Assembly (NCBI RefSeq): GCF_000003605.2
Contig: NW_003137825.1
Location: forward strand, 714,998 to 778,997
Direction of reading: 5' to 3'
DNA length: 64,000 bases
Source of the DNA: Saccoglossus kowalevskii
Lineage: Eukaryota; Hemichordata; Enteropneusta; Harrimaniidae
Of this stretch, positions 14,124 through 24,964 are shown in pieces. Under the pieces are notes generated by a model. It made no database searches and was not told the DNA's origin. It saw only the letters and a list, made by a program, of their open reading frames with translations. A program made the position numbers and the translations under genes. Numbering within the stretch: the stretch's first letter is position 1; each line of letters begins with the position of its first letter.

Positions 14124-17100
14124 TAAACCAAACTGACAATAGGTTATTTGTCATTTGACATATTCACAACCAATGGAGATTGTTCGAATATTTATTCTAC
14201 ACCATCAGCTATTTTGACCCACAAGATACCAGTTTGCCTGATCACTTAAATATGAGGCATTTCATCACAGTGATCAGTCTTAATGACAAATTGTTAATTG
14301 CTATTAAACATATGACGTTAGTACAAGATCACATCATTTTCATTCTCTTGCGAGGTTTTTCTATTCAACAATAATGCGAAGGGAGTGTTTCGTTTTAACA
14401 CTTTTTTCAGTTTGTATCTTTATTTTACGATTTTAAAGAATGGGAAATCTAGCACCAATTGTCTGAGTATAAGTGAAGCAAAAAGCATCCCTAAAGGACC
14501 ACATACTTTCACGCTCGCATCAACAAGACACTTATCTTTCATTCGAAAATCTCATTATAGAAAGTGCTTTGAGGTTTGATTAGGATGCTATGAGAGGAAG
14601 AGAACGTCGCAGCTTGAAATTCCATTAAAGGAGACCTCGGTCTCCATGGCTAGTAGTCAGGACATTTGGAAATTAGGGGAGCTGAATTGGTAATTGGAAA
14701 TAAGATGTGGTCCTGTAGAGAACAATCATGTCAGGGAGGCGTGGGGGTTTCTTGATCGATTATTACTGACTATACATAGCAAATGACCTGGGTTGGTACC
14801 CGGGCGATAATTATTGAAAACGGCATTTGCCTTTACGACTAATATAACTGACTTGATACAATTTTCAGTAAACAACAGATTTTATAAAAACAGAAAAGCA
14901 AATAATACAAAGCGTACGGTAGGAAATGGAGGCGCAGAAAAAAACCCAGACGTGGACGATGATGCGTGAAATGATGTATGTGAAACCCATGATGTAATAT
15001 ATCTTCAGATCGTTAGTGTTTGTACTGGACATTCATTTATCAATTTCGTGCTACCTTTTTTGTAGCCAGATTAGTTTGTGGTCCTGAGATGTATTCTCTT
15101 TTACGGCCGTTTATTTTGTTAAAAAAAACGTCATGTGCGCTGACTAAAAGCAAATCTGAATTTGTTTGGAACTAGTAGTATAAGTTGATTATCCGAAATA
15201 AAAATAAATAAAATATCCGAACACATGTCCCAAGTGTAAATTTGGCACTTCAAATATAGAAATAGTTTAATTTGTCACTTCGATTCCACGTTATACACGA
15301 AAATGAGTGTTCATCAAATTCAGTTTAATCAGAACGTGTTTAAGGTTGGAATTTAAAAAAAAAACTTTCATGTTTGGGTATGTTTGGGTATGCAAACTTT
15401 ATACGAGTGCTCCCTCGATTTGGTACGTGTGTATATTTTTTCTTCAATTTCATTACGTATCGAAGTTACTTCATCCTTGTCCGCTTGCAATGATGTTGTC
15501 AGTGAGTTGACATATTGGTACAACTATACATGCACGGTATTCCAAACCGTTGTTTCCCGTTTTACATACATAATCTTAGCAAGGAAATTTTGATAAGCAA
15601 TTGACATACACATAATTCATGGTTAACAACAATGTTTTGATTGTACCAAAGACAATCTCTTTCTAATGTCTTTGATTGTACACAGAATAGAATGAGTTAT
15701 GTATAGTACTGGCTTGTATACAATTGAATTGGAAAAAATGCCAGAATTACATGTAATTTGTTTCCCATCTAGCGTATCAGTGCTTTTAGTATTAACCAAA
15801 CACTGATGGGTCGTGTAGGTTGCCATCAAACATATAGTCTTCGCACGATTGCGTTGTTTTAAGGGTAGCAGAGAAGCATCAAAAATTCTCTGCGCAAGAC
15901 AGCAAATTTAACTGCCCATTCCCAAAAAAATATACACTCACATTGAGTTGACTAAACTTAATCAGCGGGTAAATGAGCAACCCCGAGACTTCGAGACATT
16001 TTCTCACGAAGATTTAATAGCAAATGTAACTAATATTATTTACAGCATGATATATCATTGTATCTTGTCACTTCTTAGTAAATAAACAATGCTCACATTA
16101 AACCATAATCTCACCGGATATAACAGATACTAAGTAATTGATTTACCCGGAACCAAGTGTTGATCATGGTTCTAACTAGTGTAGCAGATACGCAGCAATT
16201 ACAGGAAGGACGAACTGTCAGGTTCCAATTCAGCCTCATAATTCTTGCAAGTATTGGTTAGCGTCTGTACAGAATCACAGCTCACATCGCACCACGTGGA
16301 TTTCCCTTTGGGATTTGAGGCCATCTCTGTGTATTGTAGAAATATAAGCATGTTTTCCGGTGTTTATTTGATTTCAGTTTCTTTCCGGCAATTCCAGATC
16401 AATCTTTCCTGCCACGGGACTCGAACCAGCAGCACAGTCCGTGTAGTTGCCATGTGTAAGAAATCCCATCGAAACGTATAAGTAATTAAATAAATCGCCA
16501 CAATACCACATTTAAAGTATGTTAGAAAAAAAAATGTTGAAAAAACAGACTGTATATAATAAATGTATTCTAAATTTATGAATAAATGATGAAACTACAG
16601 ATTTAATGGAGATTTGTCAAGACAGCATATACTACTATTAAGAATGTGTTTGTACCTTTCTAACTACTCGCATCACGATAAACAAGCTATTTTGGATTTT
16701 GGTAGACGATTCCTTGATTCGCGACGATAGAAAACTTACGTCGTAAGTTTCTCCCTGTCACCAACACATGTAGCTTGCACTCCGAAGATTTGTGTTTTGT
16801 CTCCATTCAAATCTAAACCCTGACGCCTGTTTGTATATTTAATCTGGGAAATGACAGAGTGGGAGAATGATTCGTGCTACAGATGCGAATCCCGTGGCTG
16901 GTCCGACAACAGGTTAGGTTCCGTTAAGTCGGTGGATTGTTGCAGCGTAAAACAGATACAATCCCTGTACGTGATTCTAGAGGTCCTTAGTCAATGTGAT
17001 CAAATCCGACACCAGTCCACTTGCTTTTGTTCACTCAACACAGCTTTCATGTTCCCAATTCAGATCTCACATATACAGTATAGATTGTGTGTTCAATTGG

Positions 17101-19382
17101 TGATAGATGATTCATAAGAAATGGAAAATCCGATCTTAAACTTAGAATTAACACAATAACAAATTTCAATATGAAATATGCACATAGCACCACGTGATTA
17201 ATTAAGTAGTAGTAATAGGAGGGGGGAAAGAGATACATATACCTCAAACTATATAGCCAAGGGATGTGACTTGGGAACAGCCATAATAAAAAAAAACGGT
17301 TACATCATCAGCAGAACAGTGTCTTATAGTGCAATATTGTCCTTCTATTATTTCTTGCAGTCACAGTACTCCAGTACAACTTGTTGTTTAGTACCGGGTT
17401 TATCATGAGCTAAAAATTGAAACTCTGCAAGAAATTTTCGTAACTATGCACTTTGGTTTGAGACTTCGTTTGAGAAAATCTAATACACACGTCGTGCGTT
17501 TATTATTATTGTACCTATGGAAACAACCGTTTTACATGCGTATTACCGAATGTCATTGTGCCATCGAACGAAAACCAATATGTTTCCAAATGTACAGCCT
17601 TTTCATTTGATGATAAAACAGGGTCAAATGTATTCATCAAATGAATATATAATATCAAAACAAACAATTTCATATTACATCTTTAAAACATGGTTTGAGT
17701 TCCTGTCCGTGATGGCATCTAGCAAGTGCGCCAATGAGTTTCCAATGATCTTAATATTGTCTCTATAGCTCTGAATGAGAATCTACATTTCATTAGGCTT
17801 TGTTAGCAAATTTGCAACGTCTCCACATATCCCAGATTTACTTCAATACACGTACATCCACTGATTCTTCCTAACATGAAATACATGTATGACGACTACT
17901 GCACACAACAGTCAAGATTGTTTTATGTATGTAGCCAAGCATTTCACGCAATGAAAACAAAAGTTTAAATTTTATTTCACTAAAATTGAAGTATTTTATG
18001 AAATGCACTAAATCTTTCGGGTACTCGGGAATGACGTGCCGCTAATAACGGTAGCTGCCAATAGCGCATCGGTCCAGGTGCCAAAACTGTATAGCATCAT
18101 TTACTCATGATCTTGAAAGCACGACAAGTGGGTTATACATTCTCTAGTACATTTGCTCACGAACCTTGGTGCAAACATGCCTCTTCATGTTGGCGCTGAC
18201 TGGTGACAGCTAAGTGTTAGACCATTATGTATACATGCGTGGTTAGGTTATATTTTCGTTCATCGGAGTGACATACATTTTTTTTCAAAGACACGAGTGC
18301 CTCAATATGCACCTCAATGCAAACTCTTTTCCTCCTGTTTACTTTTCAGTAAATATTTGTTTACGATTGATGCTTAGCGACCAGTCTGATTTTTCTTGTT
18401 TCGCTTTTTTTCAGTTGTATTACTATTATTTGATTATTCTTGTTCAAATCATTTGTTCATATTTTTTTACTTTTATTATCTAGTTAGTTGTAATTGTCTG
18501 CTCGCGAATATATACAATATTTCTGCAGACAAACAGTAACTATGAATACAAACTAAAATTACAAAAAAGATTTAATTCGAATCAAACTGATCCAGCCACC
18601 TACAGTAATAATAATAGTAAGTAGTTGATTAGCATAAATTATTGGAATATTAGAGAGTACATATTGTAACTATGTAAATAAATGGACCATTTGCCTCTGT
18701 ATTTTAAATATAAAACGTGTTGGTCAAGTTTTACTAATCATTAATCACAACTAAATACCACTTAACAACCACCTGCGACCCATATAAAGATGGCAGTGCT
18801 AGGGGGTTTATTTAGTCGTGAATAGATGGAATGACCTCATAGTCGTCGTCACCTGCATTCTCGGTGAATTGTTTTTGTGATAAATGACGGAAACAACAAA
18901 AACATAGCAGTATCACAGTGACAGTGGAGGATCATTATCTTAGATGAAGTACACTGTTAAACACAGATTACAGACTGAAGTCGCTGGTTTGCATGCATTC
19001 AGAAAAGAGCACATCTCAACGTTTTTATTCGAATGTTATTTCGTACCATGCAATTTACTTATAGAAGAAGACTGGTGTTTTGAATTGATCGTTTCAATTA
19101 TCGATATCGAATTATAATTAAGTTGCGCTGCCGGGAGCTAGTATTTAGTGCCGTATACATGAAAAGAACAAAACCATAGTTGAATAGGAAGTTTCTTTTT
19201 TATTTTTCTCTTCATTAAAGAGCGAAAACTGTTGATTTGATATTTGATTAAGTACTAAATTGCGAAAATTACAAAATCCAATCAAACATTGGCAAACGAT
19301 GTCCACAAGCTAGTTTATAATGCAATTGTTTTTCACAATATATTTTTTAGCAAATAGCGGTCATTCAAATTACGCTAACACG
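14124..19382. other. Non-coding 5' flank
   Basis: No exon, RNA gene or transposon recognised. There is a small 10-bp tandem duplication (TGTTTGGGTA twice) near 15,370-15,391. Short open frames up to about 88 codons show no recognisable domains. Confidence 0.55.
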
Positions 19383-19460
19383 GACATGTCTGGCAGTGAT
19401 GTAACCATGGTTACACGCAGCCAATGTAGCTATAGTAACGGTCCAACATGGTAACCATGT
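19383..19460. promoter_or_regulatory. Cluster of palindromic binding-site-like motifs (X-box-like pair, p53-type half site)
   Basis: Within 78 bp there are two perfect palindromes built on the same core: TGTAACCATGGTTACA (19400-19415) and ACATGGTAACCATGT (19446-19460, single central base). The half sites GTAACC/GGTTAC resemble the RFX X-box (GTNRCC...RGYAAC). GGACATGTCT at 19382-19391 fits the p53-family half-site pattern RRRCWWGYYY. The cluster is about 3.7 kb upstream of the SoxE start codon. Palindromes are seen directly; factor identity is inference. Confidence 0.4.
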
Positions 19461-22446
19461 GTACGACGGTGCCATAGAGGATACACACACACAAACACCC
19501 AACATTAACTTAAAAATATATATTTACTAAACGTAAAAAATAGAATATACACAAATAAAGTTGAGAAATGCAGTCGTGCCTATACAACAAAATACATACA
19601 TCAGTTAGTAAATGGGTTCGATGTTGTGGATTTAAAGTAGGTCAGAATGTCGACAGGGGAAACCGGTAATGAATATAGGGATTTACGTCTGGCTCAATGA
19701 CTAGACATAATATCATGGATGTAGTAGTAAGAAACTCAATGTAATATCAGCCAAGTCAATATTTCAAAGTTAAAAGGAACACGTGTACCGTTTAATTGAC
19801 TTACAGTCTCTTTAAACCACCCAGATAACGCATATCTTTATCCTAAGTTCTTGTTAATTCATACACCCTGATGCTAATTATATTTATCCAGATACAATTA
19901 CTCGGGACTGGTAGTTGTGTCACAGTTGGAGCTGTTTTATTCACCAGATGCCCCGAGTGTATGCCCTGTGTTTTCTTAACTTCTCGCCGGAGGAGGGGGA
20001 GATTCTGTGACCAATTTTTCATTGGTATTGTCATTGATCATTATCAATGTTTCCCGGGTGGTCCAGGCAGGTCACATATAATTATATTCCAGTCTGGTAT
20101 CCGGTATATTTTGCAATTCTGTGATGTTTTTACGCTGTCTCTAATTTCATTCGTTCAGGAAACGGCAGCCAACCACATTCTCCATGCTTTCAACAAATTG
20201 TATCCGTTGAGTATTGGCTATAGATGTATCGTATTTTACCACATGCATTCACTGTGCAGGTGTCTGCAAGAGAGGCCCAGTCGGCAGCGTTCGCAAGTTT
20301 TCCTTGGGTGTCACGAGTTGTATACTGATAACCACGCTATGTCAACTGAGGACAGGTGCGAGATATATTCAGTAGAAATATTGGTTAAAATTCAAAAATA
20401 GTACACTCGTGCTCATTGTGTATCGGACTAGGTTTGTTTCACTACTCCTGTCAATTGGAAACGCTTGAATAAACCCATACCCATGCTCGAATCGACTGGC
20501 CTTGAAACCACGTTACCTATATCATGTACTTCCATGCCTATATCACGGGTCTGTTGAGTTGAGTGGCTATGCCTATATGCATGTGTTTTGTAACCTACAT
20601 AGGACCCCCACCCCTCATTGAGAATGTGTACAGTGTAAATTACATGTGCAGTCCTAGGTGGTGAGTGAAGATATGGAGACGTAGTTTTGAGAGTGTAAAG
20701 TGTCCCGAAAACTAGAGTGCTCATATCATGTCCCCGTTACCCGAGTTATATTTAGTTTTATTCATATAGTTCAGTTATATTTCTGACATAATTCCACAAA
20801 AAGGCAATGAATCAAATTAGAATGAGTTCATGACAGTATCATATATTGTTGCAAGGCTTTAATAAAAGTTCGCTGACCGGATATGGTAAGGCCTTTGACA
20901 TTCACTGGAGAAATTGACGAAGAACGACTGAGTCGTGTGCTATATCAAACACTCAGGCTTCCCTTGTATGCAATACCACACTGTATGACCGAGGTTTTCT
21001 TCATCCACGTCGTCATTATACAATTCAGTTTTCCCAGGGCTTTCAAAGTTGCAGCTTTTGGGTCAACCAGTCGTATCCGGGGTCCGGCGATTTTCCATAG
21101 AAATAAACTTGAGACGGAAGTTGTATACACGCGCAATCGTCTAGTGATAAAATCAAATTAAAAACGTTATTATAAATAACAATAATCATTTAGCCATGAA
21201 CACATACAATTAATGAATGCATGAAATACTGTAACTCCATTTTTGGGATTGAATATTGTCTTTAAAGGATTAACTGTTTAGTAATTCACCAGGTAAGCCC
21301 AGTGTATACAAAACAAAATTGACTCGGTTTAAATATCCAAATGTCATAACGACGACTGTTAGCTACTTTTTTAATCGAATTTGGCGCAGTTAGTTTCAAG
21401 TTCTCAATGCACACAGTGAATTGATCGATGGTCGTTATGGTAGGTTTTAAGTTCGGCGTGTGTGGTTTTTAAAGTTCAAAAGTACATTCGTCTCGCAGGC
21501 CTGGTTTTTGTGGGGACACCGTTACAACCTAGGTATGCGCTGCGAGTAACCTTCCAGAGTAGATGCGTAGACATGGTTTCAAAACGAAACGTTTAATCTA
21601 ACCTTTATTATAAAACGACAAGTTCGTTACCAACAATTGGCACTTAATTTGTGGAATGATATCATAGATGGGCACCGATTGACGCTCGTCGTTGTTGTAA
21701 ACTATCATGGTGGGCCCACTCAAGTAACATTGTGCTCGTGAATTGTTGGAACTGTTTACCGTACACCATGGAGGCAGATAACCGGTGCCTACGTGGGGGC
21801 GTAAAAACTCAGTGAAGAACTTTGATTGAGCAGCCCTGTGTGTACAACCCATTTTGACCCGCATAACACTCCAATAAAGGCACTGTCCCAATAGCATCTT
21901 CATTTCAATAGATATTCGTTAAGAAAATAGAAGATATCGCGAGTTTCTAAGCGACGCCATGAAGAGCAATCCCAACACTGTAACGCAAGCTGATCAAATT
22001 GCGTCGGACATTTACTTAGCTAACGTAGAGTAATGTACCCAAGCCACTAAGTTTTGTTCAATTTACTGACACTAAACTTGGGGACAGGGCCGTTCTACTT
22101 CCCCTGGCTCTTCATTTTCATTCGACCGAACCTCTTTACACTGTTTGTTTTATATGAAAATTATTACCCCGGACCACTTTCAATGAATACGCTAGAAAGA
22201 GAACATATGTAAACAATGGCGTTGCACTCGCGATTCAATCGAGGTTCAGTTCTTATACGCCGATCAAAAGAAGTGACATCAAGTGCTTTTCTTCGACTAA
22301 ATTTCCTTCTTTTATTCTTCACAAAGCACCATAACGGGCAGCATAATTACATACTATTAACCCCTGATGAAGCACACTGTAGTGTACTTGGCAATAACCC
22401 ACGCTTTCAACGTAAACGCATGGTCAGTTTTATTCCAGCACCGTAC
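19461..22446. other. Non-coding 5' flank, proximal
   Basis: Contains the longest open frame of the upstream region (19871-20401, plus, 176 codons), but it has no recognisable domain. I therefore leave it unannotated. No transposon recognised. Likely proximal regulatory DNA of the SoxE gene by position only. Confidence 0.5.
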
Positions 22447-22475
22447 CACAGTCCCTCTATGATAGAGGGACTGTG
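22447..22475. repeat. Perfect 29-bp palindrome
   Basis: Left arm CACAGTCCCTCTAT (22447-22460) and right arm ATAGAGGGACTGTG (22462-22475) are exact reverse complements around one central G. A one-base loop is too tight for a normal RNA hairpin, so a cruciform or a dimeric protein-binding site is more plausible. It lies about 270 bp upstream of the candidate TATA box of SoxE. Confidence 0.9.
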
Positions 22476-22741
22476 ACCGTACCGAGGCCACGGTATCCCA
22501 GACGTTGGTATCTTCAAACTGTGTCAAATATAATGTGTATGCAAGGGAGTCGAAAATCATGTAAGGCCTCGCTATATATAGTTACCCGTTATTAGTAATT
22601 ACAGGCAGCGTAGCATATGTCACCCACCGATGACCGGAAACCGAGTATTTCAACTTTTAAGACATTACTCATAGGTGGGTAGGGGTTTCAGAAGATTAAA
22701 TGAAATCCGAGATGGCTTCCGTATGACAGTTAACTCAGCAC

Positions 22742-22762
22742 TATAAAAGCCGCTCGACCAAT
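22742..22762 (+). promoter_or_regulatory. Candidate SoxE core promoter (TATAAAAG, with CCAAT nearby)
   Basis: TATAAAAG at 22742-22749 is a good TATA box, with CCAAT at 22758-22762 and another CCAAT near 22,807. A start about 30 bp downstream of the TATA would give a 5' leader of roughly 340 nt before the chosen ATG. The CCAAT boxes lie downstream of the TATA rather than in the usual upstream position, which weakens the call. A weaker alternative, TATATACA near 22,973, would give a leader of about 110 nt. Confidence 0.45.
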
Positions 22763-23114
22763 CACAATCTTCGATAACATGGTAGGATTACATCAACTTT
22801 CTTCGACCAATGGGAACTCAGTATATTGATATGATTGATGGCGAGCCCAGACAGGGGTGGATTAAATTTTAATGAGTGTTGTTTTCTTAATTATGTCAAT
22901 AGGCAGTGACAGCCCACCACATTCAACAGTTGGTACAGAAGTACGATAGTTGCCGGCAGCTTGACAGCGAGGTATATACACCACCGCGGTTACACTGACA
23001 CCAGTGCATGGTTGTGATTGCCGAGTAACCGACGTCCAACCCCAGCGTATATACGCCCGTCGTCTTCCAAGCTACCCACATCGTCGTATGTTACCCTCCA
23101 CGTTCCTTTCCAGC

Positions 23115-24964
23115 ATGAACGACCCTGACAGTCCCGAATTGGAGAATCGTTTCGAAGATTCAGAAGAACTGAGCATTAAATCAGAGGCGGAGAGCGAGTC
23201 CGATACGGATTCTGAAAACTCGAGTTCAAACAAGCTGTCCAACAAGAAGTTGCCAGACAACATCCGCGATGCCGTGAGTGAGGTTCTGAAGGGCTACGAC
23301 TGGACTTTAGTACCGATGCCAGTTAGAAACAGTTCGGGATCTAAACCAAAGCCGCATGTGAAACGTCCCATGAACGCGTTCATGGTATGGGCTCAAGCAG
23401 CGAGGAAGAAACTAGCTGACCAGTATCCACATCTCCATAACGCTGAACTGAGTAAAACACTTGGCAAGCTTTGGAGGTAAGGCGACACTAATTCCTTCAC
23501 ATTATTATATATGTTTACAGTATATTTTAAGTTTCATACGCGGTGTTAACTGAAATCACTTCTCTGGCCAACCAAGGCGGGAAAATCATTTCGGTATGTA
23601 TATTATTAAAACGAATGATTACCACTGCTGCACGTACATTTTGTTGATTATGTTTATCTATTGAGACCGCAGAAGTGGGCCACGGAGCTTCCTTTTGAGT
23701 GAAAAATGGGGGCATCGTTATCTCAATGGTTATTCTTCTTGGCGTATTGTAGTATGCACTCTGAGTCAGTTGGGAAATTAAATACATGGTGATCGCACAT
23801 CACAACACACCGTTTCCTGTCCCTGCGTGACCGTCTGAGCATAGGAAAAAACACAGGAAACTTGCTACCTGTTCACGATTGGTTGTCGCTCTTGTTACAA
23901 TACAATACAAATTAATTTATTTATAAACCGTTTTTCGTTTCCTACCATTTCCCAGGATGCTGTCTGATAAAGAGAAAAAGCCGTTCGTGGACGAAGCAGA
24001 AAGATTACGTATGCAGCACAAGAAAGATCACCCAGACTACAAATATCAGCCTAGACGCCGAAAAAATGTGAAGAACGGTCAGCAAAATGGGTCTGAAGAA
24101 TCAGGAAATGCTACAAGTCCAATTCCTTCCTCTGGGTTCTTTAAAGTTTTGCAGCGAGAGAATTCACCTGGAAAACAAGAGCATAGTACAAGCGGTAGTA
24201 GCACCACAGCACACAGTCCTCCAACACCGCCCACAACACCAAAAACTGAAAACTCATCAAACAGTGCTGAAAACAGGGAACATGGACCTCCTCTGAAGAA
24301 AATGAAAATGAGTAACAGGAGTGGTGGAGACCAGGACCCCCAAATTGACTTTAACGGTGTGGATATCCGAGAATTAAGCACTGAGGTGATGGGAACGATG
24401 GAAAGTTTTGATGTGACTGAATTTGAACAATATTTACCCCCCAACTCCAACCCCCATCTGAATGCTGGACAATCAGTATCCCAGTTACCTCCACCACCAC
24501 CACCACCACCACCACCACCACCCCCTCCCCAACCTCCTTCAACCATGGAGAGCAGCGATACTTACCTGCACAACTATAGTACCGGGAATTCTGGTAGCCA
24601 ACCTAACAGTCCTGGAACTAACTGGTCAACAGGTTCCGTACCAGGACAAGTGAAGATGGAACCACCATACCAACACCTAACGCACTACTCTTATGCTAAT
24701 TTGCCACAACAGTATAACAATAACAATTACCCTCCCCGTACTATGTCATCGTATGAAAACTACCAGGAGGAAGGATCAAGTTCACAATACTACAGCGGTG
24801 CCACCAGCAGCATGCCCCCACCATACCATTACATGAACTCTCCGATATACACGCCACTCGCAACTGCAACAACAGCTATGTCACCTTTACCGACTCAAGA
24901 GGACAGTCACCCGCAGAACTGGGAGTCTTATGTCGCCAACACAGCCGCCACTCAGAGATCTTAG
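23115..24964 (+). CDS. SoxE: SoxE-class HMG-box transcription factor (SOX8/9/10 orthologue), two exons 23115-23476 and 23956-24964
   Basis: SoxE proteins are nuclear factors that bind AACAAT-type sites, often as dimers, and drive developmental programmes such as skeletal, glial and gonadal ones in vertebrates. Joining the exons at a GT-AG intron gives 456 residues. In order: an acidic Ser-rich N terminus; dimerisation motif 46-70 ([14 protein letters not shown]); HMG box about 82-154 with RPMNAFMVW at 84-92 and the basic PRRRK at 153-157; [11 protein letters not shown] at 209-219, like the SOX9 phosphodegron; K2 segment 250-284 ([15 protein letters not shown]); a 14-proline run 299-312; sumoylation-like VKME at 353-356; and a SOX9-like C-terminal tail 422-456 (PIYTPLA...). 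Length is near that of vertebrate SOX9/10. I chose the ATG at 23115 because it has A at -3. The upstream in-frame ATGs at 23088 and 23004 (465 and 493 residues) have poorer context but are not excluded. Vertebrate paralogues have a second intron before K2; none is present here. Confidence 0.95.
23477..23955 (+). other. SoxE intron 1 (inside the HMG box, phase 2)
   Basis: The 479-bp intron starts GTAAGG and ends TTTCCCAG. It splits the Arg codon of GKLWR between its second and third bases, the same place in the HMG box where vertebrate SOX8/9/10 carry their first intron. Splicing restores the expected [10 protein letters not shown] junction. No transposon or small RNA is seen inside. Confidence 0.93.
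24488..24530 (+). repeat. (CCA)n trinucleotide run encoding polyproline in SoxE
   Basis: A nearly pure CCA repeat, ending in CCCCCTCCCC, encodes 14 consecutive prolines followed by QPP. It sits between the K2 segment and the C-terminal transactivation tail, where mammalian SOX9 also has Pro/Gln/Ala-rich repeats. Being a pure triplet repeat, it is likely length-polymorphic. Confidence 0.9.

Noticed and set aside
16411-16453. tRNA-like boxes on the minus strand (GGTTCGAGTCC with an A-box-like TGGCAACTACACGG)
   Set aside because: The two boxes are only about 25 bp apart and the stems do not pair, so neither a tRNA nor a confident SINE can be supported.
19871-20401. 176-codon open frame, plus strand, upstream of SoxE
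   Set aside because: The longest upstream frame but unrecognisable, with no conserved motif. Its length is within what chance allows over 22 kb in six frames. Protein-level conservation would be needed to revive it.
22447-22475. miRNA precursor interpretation of the palindrome
   Set aside because: Arms are only 14 bp with a one-base loop, unlike any processed precursor hairpin.
24079-24546. 155-codon minus-strand frame with polyglycine
   Set aside because: Antisense shadow of SoxE exon 2; the glycine run is the complement of the CCA repeat.
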